In this document: positions 33,671 to 43,269 of the stretch, piece after piece
How the letters are laid out: each line of letters starts with the position of its first letter
How positions within the stretch are numbered: the stretch's first letter is position 1
DNA from: an uncultured Winogradskyella sp.
Lineage (GTDB): Bacteria > Bacteroidota > Bacteroidia > Flavobacteriales > Flavobacteriaceae
Assembly: GCF_947498345.1 (NCBI RefSeq)
Contig: NZ_CANMJY010000002.1
Span: 186,001-250,000 of the forward strand
Reading direction: 5' to 3'
Length of the DNA: 64,000 nucleotides
The notes under the pieces: generated by a model
Database searches by the model: none
What the model saw: the letters and a program-made list of their open reading frames with translations, nothing else
What the model was told of the DNA's origin: nothing
Program-made: the position numbers and the translations under genes

Positions 33671-34390
33671 TTAATTAAAATACATATAATAAACCAGTAC
33701 TATAGCTGTCATATTGTAAATTCCGTGAGCCACCATAGAAGCTGTCAATCGTTTGCTTGTTATAAATAATAAAGTGTACATAATAGTCGGAATTAAAATA
33801 TCAAACCAATCTAGTATAGTACTAGGTATATGACCAAATGCAAAAATTACAATAGATAAAATTGCAGAAAACCATAATCCTATTTTCGGATTTTTAAAGA
33901 CATCTTTAAGAACATTAATGAAATACCCTCTGTTAAAGAGTTCCTCTATAATTCCTCCTCCTATTACGCCTAACCCAATGAATGAGAGCGTTCCTATTAA
34001 ACTACCATCATACATTTCCAACATCCCTTTGATGTCGGTTCGGTTAATCCCACCAGTGTTGGGAATTATTAAGGCAAATTGAAGAATTGTCCACAAAAAG
34101 CCAAAAATAGCACCTATTAAAACATCCTTTTTGATATTTGCAAATTGAAGTCCGATATACCTAAAATCTCTTTTTAAAACCTTAAGTGATACATATAATA
34201 AAGCAGCAATCGAGAAAAACTGAAACAAAGCAATAAATAGTAAATTTATTCCAATCTTTCCGGCATTAATTTTGGTAACGCCAAAGAATATGTCAGGAAT
34301 TATGAAAAGAGCGTACCCAATTACGATGGTTAAAATAAAAACAATAATTGTCTTTGTTTTGTTAATTCTTTTTTGATTTGTTTCTGTCAT
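33671..34390 (-). CDS. CPBP-family intramembrane metalloprotease
   Basis: A 239-residue protein with about six to eight membrane helices and the Abi/CPBP motifs EELFNRG (residues about 145-151), FAFGH (about 188-192) and VAHGIYN (about 222-228), whose Glu and His residues would form the metal site. These are Rce1-like proteases or self-immunity/maturation factors. It lies 9 bp downstream of the serine hydrolase gene, likely in the same operon. Confidence 0.9.
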   Translation of the reverse strand: MTETNQKRINKTKTIIVFILTIVIGYALFIIPDIFFGVTKINAGKIGINLLFIALFQFFSIAALLYVSLKVLKRDFRYIGLQFANIKKDVLIGAIFGFLWTILQFALIIPNTGGINRTDIKGMLEMYDGSLIGTLSFIGLGVIGGGIIEELFNRGYFINVLKDVFKNPKIGLWFSAILSIVIFAFGHIPSTILDWFDILIPTIMYTLLFITSKRLTASMVAHGIYNMTAIVLVYYMYFN

Positions 34391-34399
34391 TGACTATTA

Positions 34400-36508
34400 T
34401 TACTTAATCTCTTCCAGAATTTTATTGGATAATTCCTTTCCATTTTCATCAATAGAAACAAACCAGACATTAGTTGTACAAGTTCTATTGAAGACATCAG
34501 TATTAGAAGAACAATTCTGTATCGTACCTTTGATAATATAACCGTTCTCTACTTTTTCAGCTGAATACCCATACTCGTTATAGAAATCACCATAGGTGTT
34601 TTGCCAAATCTTATTACCTTTCTTATCTGTTTTAATAACAAACATATCATAGTTACCTTTGCCATAAGAACTTGTAGAACCGATGATAAGATATCCATCA
34701 TCTGTTGCTAATATAGAACTTGCTTTATCGTAGCTTTTGCCACCAAATTGTTGCGACCATATTTCATTACCATTAGGATAATTTTTTGTTAGTAAGATCT
34801 GAGATGAATTTCCATCTCTAGACCCAATAGTAGTCACATTAATAGAGCCATTATCTGTTTCTATTTTGGGTTGAAATTTTAAGTTCGTTTTTTTGATGAA
34901 TTTATTGTTTAACACTCGGTTAGTTGTTAAAAGAATACCTGTAACTCTGTTAAATTGATCGCGCTCGATTTTTAAGATATAGTCAAAAACTAAAAGCTCA
35001 TTTCTGTTTAATACTTCTAGGTGCTGAGCTTCATCCCAGCCATGTAACGAAATAGATAACTTCTCGCTTTTATAATTTATAGAAAATTCAACATCTAATT
35101 CTCTACTATAATATTGACCAACATAACTCTCTAAATCCGCAAGTGTTACATCCTGCTTAGGAATTTTACTATAAATTCTTAGTTTACCAGATGGATAGAA
35201 TAAGATTAATTTGTTTTTATAAAATCCTATTTTAATTTTAGAGTCATATGATATACTGTATAGGTTTTGTTCTTCTTTTTTAAGTTCTATTGGGTTATTA
35301 TTACCATTTCTCCATGTTATTTTTTTGTCTTTTTCTTCAATACGAATCAAATAATTTCCAGGTGAAAGGTATTGCCCCAAAATTTCAGATGTAGCAATAT
35401 CATTAGAGACTTCTTTCAAACGCTGGTCGTAAGCAATAACTGCTTCTTTTTTTGGTAGAAAAAGCTTTGCAATTTCATCAGCAATACCTCCACTCCAAAT
35501 CCTACTATTGTTACTCATCACAAAAACGGATAATTTCTCTTCTGGAAAACGAATAGTTTGAGAATGGTAAGAGCCTGTTCCTCCAGAATGATGTACGGAC
35601 CTAAAGTTTAATCTATCTCCTAATTCTAACCCAAATCCATAAGTTGTAATCTCGCTATTAGGTATTGGCTGCTGGCTTTCAATGAGCAGTCTATTATTAT
35701 TGAATTTTGCATTTTGTACAGCCTGCTCAAATGTTAATTGATCTTTAAGTGAAGTAAACAAAAACCCATCTCCATAAAGATTTGTTATCATAGGATATTG
35801 TTGCCAAACACCATCTCCCCAATCAGAATATGGTAAAGCTTGATTTGGAATAACGGCCATATAGTTTTTGAGAAAAGTGGTGTTATCCATACCAAGATTT
35901 TTAAAGAATTTTTCCGAGTAATCATGAAAGTCTTCACCAGATGCAACCTCTATAATTTTGGTTAGTAAAGTATAGCCAGAATTACTATACATGTATCTTG
36001 ACCCTGGTTTAAAAGCCAAATCTTCTTGTTTTTCTAGTAACTCTATCGCATCATTATTATCTAGGCCTTCTCTTCTCCACCATGGTTCTTGTTGTATGCT
36101 CATTAAATCGTAAAAGTCGCGTACACCGCTTGTATGGTTTAGTAGATGTCTAATCTTAATTTTTTCTCTTACATTAGGATATAATTTTGGTAAATATTTT
36201 CTAATATCGTCTTCTAAGCTTAGCTTTTCTTTTAGTGTAAGGTCTAGCACCATTAATGCTGTAAACTGTTTTGCCGTTGAAGCAATGTTTGAACGAGAAT
36301 TGGCATCTGCTTTTACTTTATGCTGTAGACTTGCTAAGCCTTTATAATTTTCATAAATAATCTTTCCATCTTTTACAACACCAACAAATAAACTAGGATC
36401 GTTGTCTGATAGTTTTGAATTAACAATAGAATCAATCTTTCTTAATTGTTCCTGAGTATATGTTGAAATTGAGACAAGAAAAGCGAGTAGTGCGATTGTT
36501 TTTTTCAT
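34400..36508 (-). CDS. Serine hydrolase (beta-lactamase family) with C-terminal propeller-like repeats
   Basis: Started at ATG 36508, giving a clean signal peptide; the frame extends eight codons upstream. The 702-residue protein has the SxxK nucleophile STAKQ (about 77-81), YSNSGY (about 176) and HSGGTG (about 306), typical of DD-peptidase/esterase folds. A DUF-like linker follows, then, from about residue 560, repeats such as DGYLIIGST and GNYDMFVIKTDKKGNKIW, typical of surface beta-propellers. This two-part architecture is uncommon and may anchor the enzyme at the surface. Substrate unknown. Confidence 0.85.
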   Translation of the reverse strand: MKKTIALLAFLVSISTYTQEQLRKIDSIVNSKLSDNDPSLFVGVVKDGKIIYENYKGLASLQHKVKADANSRSNIASTAKQFTALMVLDLTLKEKLSLEDDIRKYLPKLYPNVREKIKIRHLLNHTSGVRDFYDLMSIQQEPWWRREGLDNNDAIELLEKQEDLAFKPGSRYMYSNSGYTLLTKIIEVASGEDFHDYSEKFFKNLGMDNTTFLKNYMAVIPNQALPYSDWGDGVWQQYPMITNLYGDGFLFTSLKDQLTFEQAVQNAKFNNNRLLIESQQPIPNSEITTYGFGLELGDRLNFRSVHHSGGTGSYHSQTIRFPEEKLSVFVMSNNSRIWSGGIADEIAKLFLPKKEAVIAYDQRLKEVSNDIATSEILGQYLSPGNYLIRIEEKDKKITWRNGNNNPIELKKEEQNLYSISYDSKIKIGFYKNKLILFYPSGKLRIYSKIPKQDVTLADLESYVGQYYSRELDVEFSINYKSEKLSISLHGWDEAQHLEVLNRNELLVFDYILKIERDQFNRVTGILLTTNRVLNNKFIKKTNLKFQPKIETDNGSINVTTIGSRDGNSSQILLTKNYPNGNEIWSQQFGGKSYDKASSILATDDGYLIIGSTSSYGKGNYDMFVIKTDKKGNKIWQNTYGDFYNEYGYSAEKVENGYIIKGTIQNCSSNTDVFNRTCTTNVWFVSIDENGKELSNKILEEIK

Positions 36509-36580
36509 GACTAAAAATTTAATTTGATACAAATGTCATGGTAAAAAGAATGCTAAACGCTTCAAATCTTGATTTGAGAC

Positions 36581-37786
36581 CTATTTGTTTGTCAATTTTT
36601 CTATGTAATCTTTAGGTGATAGTGAAGTACTTTTTTTAAAAGCTCTGTTAAATGTAGCTTTACTGTTAAAACCACAATCCAGAGCTATCCCTAGAAGGGT
36701 AGATTTAGTTTGTTCGCCTTTATTCAATTTATCTTTTACTGCTTCAATTCTGTAATGGTTTACAAAGTCATTGAAATTCATGTTAAAACCAGAATTTACA
36801 ACTGAGGATATGGTCTTTGTCGTAGTATTTAATTCTTTAGCTACATCAGAAAGTGTTAAACGTGGATTTTCAAATAAATGATTTTCTATCATTAATTTAG
36901 AAAGTTTCTCTTTCCAGATAATATTATCTTTTTCATTATCATTTATCCTAGATTCATCTTTAGAAACGGAAACTTCATCTTCAAAAACATTAACTACTTT
37001 GAATTTTTCAGCAGATAAAGTAGTCTGCTTTATAATGTTACTATAACCTGTAACAGCGATATAATAAAAGACAAAAGAAAAAGCAATATAATGCCAAAAC
37101 TGGCTTCCAAATTCACCCCATTCTGGGTTAAGTATAAAGAATAGCACTCTTAATATTAGAATACTTAAAAAAGCAATCATAAAATTGCGAATCCATTTAA
37201 ACAATAAGGTATCAGCATAACTTACCTTATCAAAAAGTAGTTTTTTGTAATCAAAATAATAACGAAGGCTTAAGACTAAATAAAATGCCATAGAGATTAA
37301 ACCAGTAATCTGATACCAATTGGCTAAATCTTTATCTCTACCATCTGCATAGAAAAAGAATTCATCTAAAATCAGTTTATCTGTAATAAAAACAATTAAA
37401 CTATATATAACATATAATAGTGCTGGTATAAAATGAATATAGTCTTTTCTTGAAAGTTTAAAGCTTGCATTCAACAAGCTTTTAGTGTAAAAATAAACCA
37501 CTGGGCCAATTAATAGAACTTGCATAAAAGGCACAAAGAAGAGGATTTCTCTTGTTAATTTCTCTGAATACCAATTCGCATAACCCAACATATAGGGCGT
37601 TATATACATGGCATATAAGAATAATAATAAACTTAGCCATTTGCTCGCTTTATTATTATGAATAATTCCTTTTCTATAAAGTAAAAATGAAAAGACTATT
37701 CCATGAAAGAAGAATATTAAAAGTAAAGAACTTTTTTGCCCGAAACTAAAAGGGAAGTCAAATATTAAATTGATAGATATAAGCAT
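36581..37786 (-). CDS. Membrane-integrated AraC-type regulator
   Basis: A 401-residue protein with about seven hydrophobic N-terminal helices (1-250) and a C-terminal AraC DNA-binding domain (about 300-400; LTLSDVAKELNTTTKTISSVVN and GIALDCGFNSKATFNRAFKKSTSLSPKDY). Such regulators sense signals in the membrane and bind DNA directly. It lies 72 bp upstream of the serine hydrolase gene, which, with the CPBP gene, is its likely target. Confidence 0.9.
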   Translation of the reverse strand: MLISINLIFDFPFSFGQKSSLLLIFFFHGIVFSFLLYRKGIIHNNKASKWLSLLLFLYAMYITPYMLGYANWYSEKLTREILFFVPFMQVLLIGPVVYFYTKSLLNASFKLSRKDYIHFIPALLYVIYSLIVFITDKLILDEFFFYADGRDKDLANWYQITGLISMAFYLVLSLRYYFDYKKLLFDKVSYADTLLFKWIRNFMIAFLSILILRVLFFILNPEWGEFGSQFWHYIAFSFVFYYIAVTGYSNIIKQTTLSAEKFKVVNVFEDEVSVSKDESRINDNEKDNIIWKEKLSKLMIENHLFENPRLTLSDVAKELNTTTKTISSVVNSGFNMNFNDFVNHYRIEAVKDKLNKGEQTKSTLLGIALDCGFNSKATFNRAFKKSTSLSPKDYIEKLTNK

Positions 37787-37831
37787 TTGGTTTATGATTT
37801 AAAAGTAATACTATTTTTCTATTTTAGTAAC

Positions 37832-38191
37832 ATGGCACAACACAATGAACTGGGAAAAAAAGGAGAGCAACTAGCAGTAGATTTTTTGGTTAAAAATAAT
37901 TATGAGATTGTTGAGCAGAATTACCGATTTGAAAAAGCGGAAGTTGATATCATTGCCAAAAAAAATGATGTTCTAGCTATTGTTGAAGTAAAAACACGTT
38001 CTACAGCAGATTTTGGAAACCCTCAAGATTTTGTAAAACCAAAACAAATAAAAAACCTAGTCAAAGCAGTTGATGCTTATGTCATAGAAAACGACCTAAA
38101 TATTGAAGCGAGATTTGATATTATAGCAATTGTAAAAGCGAAAAACGGTTACGATATTGAGCATTTAAAAAATGCTTTTTACCACTTTTAG
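37832..38191 (+). CDS. YraN/UPF0102-family nuclease-fold protein
   Basis: The start at ATG 37832 gives the usual 119-residue length. AVDFLVKNNYE, EVDIIAKKNDVLAIVEVKTR and GNPQDFV match the PD-(D/E)xK-like UPF0102 family, with the catalytic triad visible as D...E.K. The biological role is unclear. Its 3' end overlaps the next gene by 4 bp, convergently. Confidence 0.93.
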   Translation: MAQHNELGKKGEQLAVDFLVKNNYEIVEQNYRFEKAEVDIIAKKNDVLAIVEVKTRSTADFGNPQDFVKPKQIKNLVKAVDAYVIENDLNIEARFDIIAIVKAKNGYDIEHLKNAFYHF

Positions 38192-38526
38192 AGGTAAATA
38201 TTTGTAATTACAATTAAAAGACTATAAAATAATATATTAACGATTTTATCTTTGGTTTTTAAAGATAGAAATCGCTTAATCTCAATTTTAACTACGCTAT
38301 ATGATAAGATAATGCTTGTAAAGGCAACTCCTAACCCAATGAACCAATATAGCGACTGAGGATAAGGTAAGGTAGCATTTGTGATTAAAAAGAGCGCCAA
38401 TAAAACACCAGTAATTAAGATACGCTTTTCTTTTTTTGTATCTAAATTGTTTCTAAGCACAATAGTTCTGGTTTTTGATGCAATTAGGGTAATGATAGCT
38501 GTCAAAAAAACTATAGTAAAGGTCAT
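38188..38526 (-). CDS. Small multi-pass membrane protein of unknown function
   Basis: A 112-residue protein with about four hydrophobic helices (1-16, 35-52, 60-80, 95-112) and charged loops. No family is recognised. It overlaps the YraN gene end by 4 bp convergently. Confidence 0.6.
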   Translation of the reverse strand: MTFTIVFLTAIITLIASKTRTIVLRNNLDTKKEKRILITGVLLALFLITNATLPYPQSLYWFIGLGVAFTSIILSYSVVKIEIKRFLSLKTKDKIVNILFYSLLIVITNIYL

Positions 38527-38599
38527 TCTTTATTCTTTGTTATAGGATTATAAAAATAGATATTCTATTTAAAAAGAAAAAAACTTGAAAGCAATAACT

Positions 38600-39184
38600 T
38601 TAAAATTGTTTATAAAAATTCATTTCGTCTATATAATGCCACACATTATCGGATAACATAGGCCTTATATTTCTTCCAGCTTTAATTTCTTGTCTTATAA
38701 ACGTAGAAGATAGCTCCATTATTGGCGCAGAAATGTTAAAAATTTTCGGATGATTACTAAACTGCGTTTCAATTTTTCCTTCCGATAATCTTGGGTAGAC
38801 ATAGATGCTATGATTTTCTAAAATGAGTTCGTAATTTTTCCATTTATGAAAGCTTTTTAAGTTATCCTCTCCCATAATTAATGCAAACTCATGTTCAGGA
38901 TATTTTTCAATAAGATATGTTAGCGTATTAATAGTATAATTGGGTTGTTTTAATCCAAACTCTATATCACTAGGTCTAAGTTTAGTGTAATCCTTTGTGG
39001 CGCGATACACCATTTCTAATCGTTGGTGATTGTCTAATAATGTGCTTTTCTTTTTAAAAGGACTTTGAGGTGTAACTACAAACCATACTTGATCTAAATC
39101 GCTATGTTCTGCCAAATGATTGGCGATAGTTAAATGCCCAACATGAATTGGGTTAAAAGTTCCGAAATATAGACCAATTTTCAT
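38600..39184 (-). CDS. nadD: Nicotinate-nucleotide adenylyltransferase
   Basis: A 194-residue nucleotidyltransferase of the HxGH superfamily: GTFNPIHVGHL near the N-terminus and SSTFIR near the C-terminus. It makes nicotinate adenine dinucleotide in NAD synthesis. It is 2 bp downstream of gmk and in the same operon. Confidence 0.95.
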   Translation of the reverse strand: MKIGLYFGTFNPIHVGHLTIANHLAEHSDLDQVWFVVTPQSPFKKKSTLLDNHQRLEMVYRATKDYTKLRPSDIEFGLKQPNYTINTLTYLIEKYPEHEFALIMGEDNLKSFHKWKNYELILENHSIYVYPRLSEGKIETQFSNHPKIFNISAPIMELSSTFIRQEIKAGRNIRPMLSDNVWHYIDEMNFYKQF

Positions 39185-39186
39185 GA

Positions 39187-39777
39187 TTATTCATTTATGA
39201 AGCTCAAAACCAGGTTGTAAGCGTTTTCTAGGGCTTCTTCTAAATTAGAATTAATAACAATTTCATCAAAAAGTGGAGCTGTTGCTAATTCTGCTGGTGC
39301 TTTTGCCACTCGCATACTTATTTTTTCTTCGCTTTCTTCTCCTCTATCTTTTAGACGTCTTACCAGTTCATTCAAATCTGGGGGTTTTACAAAAACTGCC
39401 AAGGTTTGTTCTGGGAATTTTCGTTTAATACGTAAACCTCCAGATACATCAATATCAAAGATTACATGTTTGCCTTTAGACCAGATACGCTCTATTTCAG
39501 TTTTCAAAGTGCCATAAAAGTTATCTCTGTAAACCTCTTCCCATTCTAAGAATTCATCATTCTTTATCTTGCTTTTAAATTCCTTGAGAGAGAGATAATA
39601 ATAATCTTTACCATGCGCTTCATTACCACGTTTTTCGCGAGATGTAGCAGAAATTGAAAATTCTAGATTTAGCTCTTTTTGTTTTAATAAATGACGAACA
39701 ATAGTAGTTTTTCCTGAACCCGATGGCGCTGAGAATACGATAAGTTTGCCTTGATTTTTGTTTTTAATTTCTGACAC
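39187..39777 (-). CDS. gmk: Guanylate kinase
   Basis: A 196-residue P-loop kinase (GSGKTT at about 19-24) with the GMP-binding stretch (SATSREKRGNEAHGKDYYYL) and a lid. It phosphorylates GMP to GDP. It lies between yicC and nadD, an arrangement seen in Flavobacteria. Confidence 0.96.
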   Translation of the reverse strand: MSEIKNKNQGKLIVFSAPSGSGKTTIVRHLLKQKELNLEFSISATSREKRGNEAHGKDYYYLSLKEFKSKIKNDEFLEWEEVYRDNFYGTLKTEIERIWSKGKHVIFDIDVSGGLRIKRKFPEQTLAVFVKPPDLNELVRRLKDRGEESEEKISMRVAKAPAELATAPLFDEIVINSNLEEALENAYNLVLSFINE

Positions 39778-39817
39778 TTTTTAAACTTTTTACTTAATAC
39801 TACAACCGTTAGCTTTA

Positions 39818-40675
39818 TTAAAGTACATTTAATAATTGTTCCTTAATTTTTTCGAGCTCGTCTTTCATTTGTACTACAAGTTTTTGCATAGGTGCATAAT
39901 TAGATTTAGAGCCTATAGTATTAATTTCGCGACCAATTTCTTGTGAAATAAAACCAAGTTTTTTTCCGTTAGAATCATCAGAGTTTAAGGTCTTTATAAA
40001 ATAATCTAAATGGTTGTCTAATCTTACTTTTTCTTCAGTGATATCAAATTTCTCGATATAGTAGACTAATTCTTGTTCAAAACGGTTTTCGTCAACCTTT
40101 TCTTTAATGTCTGCTATACCTTTTTCTAATCGTGCTCTTACACCATCGATACGATCGGGATCCATAATTATAACTTCTTGTAGTAGCGTTCTTAAGGTTA
40201 AAATTCTATTCGTGAAATCTTGTTTTAAAATAGCACCTTCATCTTTTCTGTAAGCTATTATATTAGAAATAGCTTCTTTAATACCATTAGCAATCTGTAT
40301 CCACTCTTCTTCGTCTATGTCATCACGTTCTGTAGTTATAGCGTCTGGTAATCGAATAGCCATTTTTAGAAGCTCTGTAGCATCTCCATTAACCACCTCT
40401 TTGAGTTGTTTTATGTATTCATTGACAACTGTTTTATTGATTTTAGAACTTGTGTCTTCTCCCGTAATTTCTACATAAAGTGAGAAATCCACCTTCCCTC
40501 GTACTAAGTGCTTTGCAATTTGCTTTCTTATATCGAGTTCTTTAGCACGATACATAGATGGCATACGCGCATTAACATCTAAGTTTTTACTATTAAGGGA
40601 TTTTAACTCTATAGATATTTTTTTAGTTGGGAGCTGTAGTACAGTTTTCCCATAACCTGTCATGGATTGTATCAT
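39818..40675 (-). CDS. yicC: YicC-family endoribonuclease
   Basis: Started at ATG 40675 because the YicC signature SMTGYGK begins almost at once (the frame extends nine codons upstream). The C-terminal half carries SQEIGREINTIGSKS. YicC degrades RNA in E. coli. It is the first gene of the yicC-gmk-nadD run and diverges from the thioesterase gene. Confidence 0.93.
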   Translation of the reverse strand: MIQSMTGYGKTVLQLPTKKISIELKSLNSKNLDVNARMPSMYRAKELDIRKQIAKHLVRGKVDFSLYVEITGEDTSSKINKTVVNEYIKQLKEVVNGDATELLKMAIRLPDAITTERDDIDEEEWIQIANGIKEAISNIIAYRKDEGAILKQDFTNRILTLRTLLQEVIIMDPDRIDGVRARLEKGIADIKEKVDENRFEQELVYYIEKFDITEEKVRLDNHLDYFIKTLNSDDSNGKKLGFISQEIGREINTIGSKSNYAPMQKLVVQMKDELEKIKEQLLNVL

Positions 40676-40699
40676 TAAGATAATGAAATTAAAGTTGCG

Positions 40700-40707
40700 C
40701 AAAGGTA
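40700..40707 (-). promoter_or_regulatory. -7 box of the yicC operon
   Basis: The minus strand reads TACCTTTG, a full match to TAnnTTTG. Confidence 0.5.
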
Positions 40708-40730
40708 CAAAATTGAACGGTTTTAAAGTT

Positions 40731-40738
40731 TAACTTTG
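40731..40738 (+). promoter_or_regulatory. -7 box of the thioesterase gene, back-to-back with yicC
   Basis: TAACTTTG with a TTG at 40713-40715. The two divergent -7 boxes are only 23 bp apart, so RNA polymerase binding at one could compete with the other. Confidence 0.5.
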
Positions 40739-40760
40739 CAAGTTCATTTATTAATTTACT

Positions 40761-41240
40761 ATGTACAAAAAACAATTTGAAATTCGCTGGAGCGATGTAG
40801 ATGCTAATGGTCATTTAGCAAATTCTGCATATACTAATTTTATGAGCCATGCCAGAATGTCTTTTTTTGGAAATAAAGGGTTCTCAATGCCAGAAATACG
40901 AAAGTACAACATAGGTCCTGTAGTATTTTATGAGCACATGTATTATTTTAAAGAGTCGTTTATAGGTGCTCCAATTACCGTAACTATTGAAGTTTCAGGT
41001 TTAAGTGAAGATGGTATGCTTTTTATGTTTGAGCATAATTTTCACAACGAAAAAGGGGATCATTTGGCATATTGTGAAATGCAGGGAGCTTGGATAGATA
41101 TGACATCTAGAAAATTGATTGGCTTACCAAAAGCGCTTTTGAACTTAGCTGAAAAATTCCCAAAATCCGAAAATTTTAAAGCGTTGACTAAAGCAGATAC
41201 GCGAAAGCATGGAATACGACCAAAGCCTATAGAAATTTAA
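40761..41240 (+). CDS. Hotdog-fold acyl-CoA thioesterase (4HBT family)
   Basis: A 159-residue protein with a typical 4-hydroxybenzoyl-CoA thioesterase N-terminus (IRWSDVDANGHLANSAYTNF; Asp13-15 region catalytic). It hydrolyses acyl-CoA; substrate range unknown. Confidence 0.9.
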   Translation: MYKKQFEIRWSDVDANGHLANSAYTNFMSHARMSFFGNKGFSMPEIRKYNIGPVVFYEHMYYFKESFIGAPITVTIEVSGLSEDGMLFMFEHNFHNEKGDHLAYCEMQGAWIDMTSRKLIGLPKALLNLAEKFPKSENFKALTKADTRKHGIRPKPIEI

Positions 41241-41243
41241 ATT

Positions 41244-42374
41244 TTACTTAAATGGCTGATGCTGCTTAAACGATTTTATCTGCACATTCTTAATAAAAGG
41301 CTTTAAGATTTGATTTGGAAGATAACGTTTATGTCTACAATAACAAGTCAACGTTTCTGGTTTTGCGCCTAGGGTGCTTTTAATTTCTGAAGCGGTTCTT
41401 CCTAAATTTATTTGATCGGATTTAGTTTCTATGCCAAGTCTTACATAATCGTTAAGGATTCTTGGGTATATTGAATAATCTTTGTTTTTAGAATAATCAA
41501 TACCAATAAAGTGTGCGTCTAAGTGTGCTCTGTTTTGCATAGCAGAAAGAAAACCAACAAGCTTGTTATCTAAAAAATAACCTTTTACAATAAATTTATC
41601 TTTGAATGTGTTTTTAAGATGAATGTAAGTGTTGAGATTTAAAATTTGAGCATTGAAATCTGCATTATCAATAGTGTTTTGGTACAACTCTTGAAGCTCA
41701 TCCTTATAGGTTTTAATATCGTTTTGAGAAAACAACTTCTCCTCCAAAGCTTCACTTTTGGTATCAGCCCTGTTGGCTTTTACTCTATACTTAGACTTTA
41801 ATGCTTTTTTATAGTCATCAAACGAGTGCCATTCGGGTTTTAGATAGATAAACATGTTTGGTTCTACATGCATTGAGGCATAACCAAACGCTTTTAAATG
41901 ATCTGTGATGTAAAGCGACTCATCTTCAAAATCTTTAATAAAAATCGTACTGAGTCGTTTGCATGTATAGAGTTTTTTAACGGCTTTTGCTATGGCATTA
42001 AAAGTTTCAACTTTGGGTTCACCTTCTTTTAAAAACGTACCATATTCGCCACTTAAAAATACATTACCACAAAACAACACCCGAATCTGATTTTTACAGA
42101 ACACATTATTAACAACACGTTTAATTTTGCCAGACATTTTAATATTTTTCGTAATTGTTTCTACACCAATAGTAACAAGCTGTGTATTAGCGAAAGCAAC
42201 AGTTTGGGCATTTTTTAGAATAAAAATATAATTGAATTCAATATCGGTGTTTCCAATTTCGAAAGCCCTTAAAAACTCTGGAGAATAATAGATGTTAGGT
42301 GTACAATTAAGGCTTTCCCAATAAGCCTTGGGAATGCTGTCTACAGTTCTAAATATTTCTGTGGTTAATGACAA
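41244..42374 (-). CDS. GNAT/FemAB-like acyltransferase
   Basis: A 376-residue protein with N-acetyltransferase-like folds in its C-terminal half (KFIVKGYFLDNKLVGFLSAM and NLGRTASEIKSTLGA). Such proteins often join cell-wall or lipid biosynthesis, but the substrate cannot be named. It starts 1 bp after the DMT transporter stop codon and is probably in its operon. Confidence 0.7.
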   Translation of the reverse strand: MSLTTEIFRTVDSIPKAYWESLNCTPNIYYSPEFLRAFEIGNTDIEFNYIFILKNAQTVAFANTQLVTIGVETITKNIKMSGKIKRVVNNVFCKNQIRVLFCGNVFLSGEYGTFLKEGEPKVETFNAIAKAVKKLYTCKRLSTIFIKDFEDESLYITDHLKAFGYASMHVEPNMFIYLKPEWHSFDDYKKALKSKYRVKANRADTKSEALEEKLFSQNDIKTYKDELQELYQNTIDNADFNAQILNLNTYIHLKNTFKDKFIVKGYFLDNKLVGFLSAMQNRAHLDAHFIGIDYSKNKDYSIYPRILNDYVRLGIETKSDQINLGRTASEIKSTLGAKPETLTCYCRHKRYLPNQILKPFIKNVQIKSFKQHQPFK

Positions 42375-42375
42375 A

Positions 42376-43269
42376 CTAGTTCGTCTTTTTAGGTTTTATA
42401 GATACAAGGTAAACACCAGAAAATATTAATGCCATAGCAATGACTTTAATAATATCTATAGCGTCAACTCCCATTATAATGGCGAATAAACCAGCAATTA
42501 CAGGCTGCAAATAAATAAATACTCCGACAGTTGAAGCCTTTAATTTACTTAATGCTAATGGGTTTAAGATATAAGTTGCAAAAGTAGCACCAACAATTAC
42601 AAAACCTACAGAAAAAGACACGTAAGGAGTAAAAGTTTCCCATTTTACCTCTAAAACCTCGTTATAGCCAAATGGTAGCACCATAAAAAAACCAAATAAA
42701 AACAGCCATTTTATAAATGTAAACGGATGGTATTTGGCTGTAAGTTGTTTTATAAGAATAATATAAATACTATAAGAAATCGCATTAATAAATATAAAGG
42801 TATTGCCTAAAACAACATTATCCGCAGTTCGGGTAGATTTACCATATATAGTTAGAGCCAAAGCACCACAAAGTGCTAAAACGATGCCAGTAACTTTCAA
42901 TGCTGTAACTTTTTCTTTTAAAATTATAGCAGATAGAACAAGTATAATAACAGGGGTAATCGTTACAATTGCAGAGGCATGTATTGGTGTTGTTAATTCT
43001 AAGCCTTTTAAGAATAGAAGCATATTAATGACTACGCCAAAAACAGCAGCGGTAAAAAACTTTATATAATCTTTGCGTTCAATTTTTTCTTTAGGTAAAA
43101 ACACACTAAAAAGCCAAAATAAAACCGTAGCTCCACCAACCCTTAAAACCACAAAAGCAAAAGGTTTAACAAAGTTCTCATTCATAACTACCTTAGCAAA
43201 AGTATAGTTAAGCCCATATAACAATTGGACCATAAATAATGCAAAAATGGCAAAACCTCTACTGTTCAT
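42376..43269 (-). CDS. EamA-family drug/metabolite exporter
   Basis: A 297-residue protein with about ten transmembrane helices arranged as two EamA repeats (about 1-130 and 150-290). DMT transporters export metabolites or amino acids; the substrate is unknown. It overlaps the ArsC-like gene start by 11 bp, indicating an operon. Confidence 0.92.
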   Translation of the reverse strand: MNSRGFAIFALFMVQLLYGLNYTFAKVVMNENFVKPFAFVVLRVGGATVLFWLFSVFLPKEKIERKDYIKFFTAAVFGVVINMLLFLKGLELTTPIHASAIVTITPVIILVLSAIILKEKVTALKVTGIVLALCGALALTIYGKSTRTADNVVLGNTFIFINAISYSIYIILIKQLTAKYHPFTFIKWLFLFGFFMVLPFGYNEVLEVKWETFTPYVSFSVGFVIVGATFATYILNPLALSKLKASTVGVFIYLQPVIAGLFAIIMGVDAIDIIKVIAMALIFSGVYLVSIKPKKTN

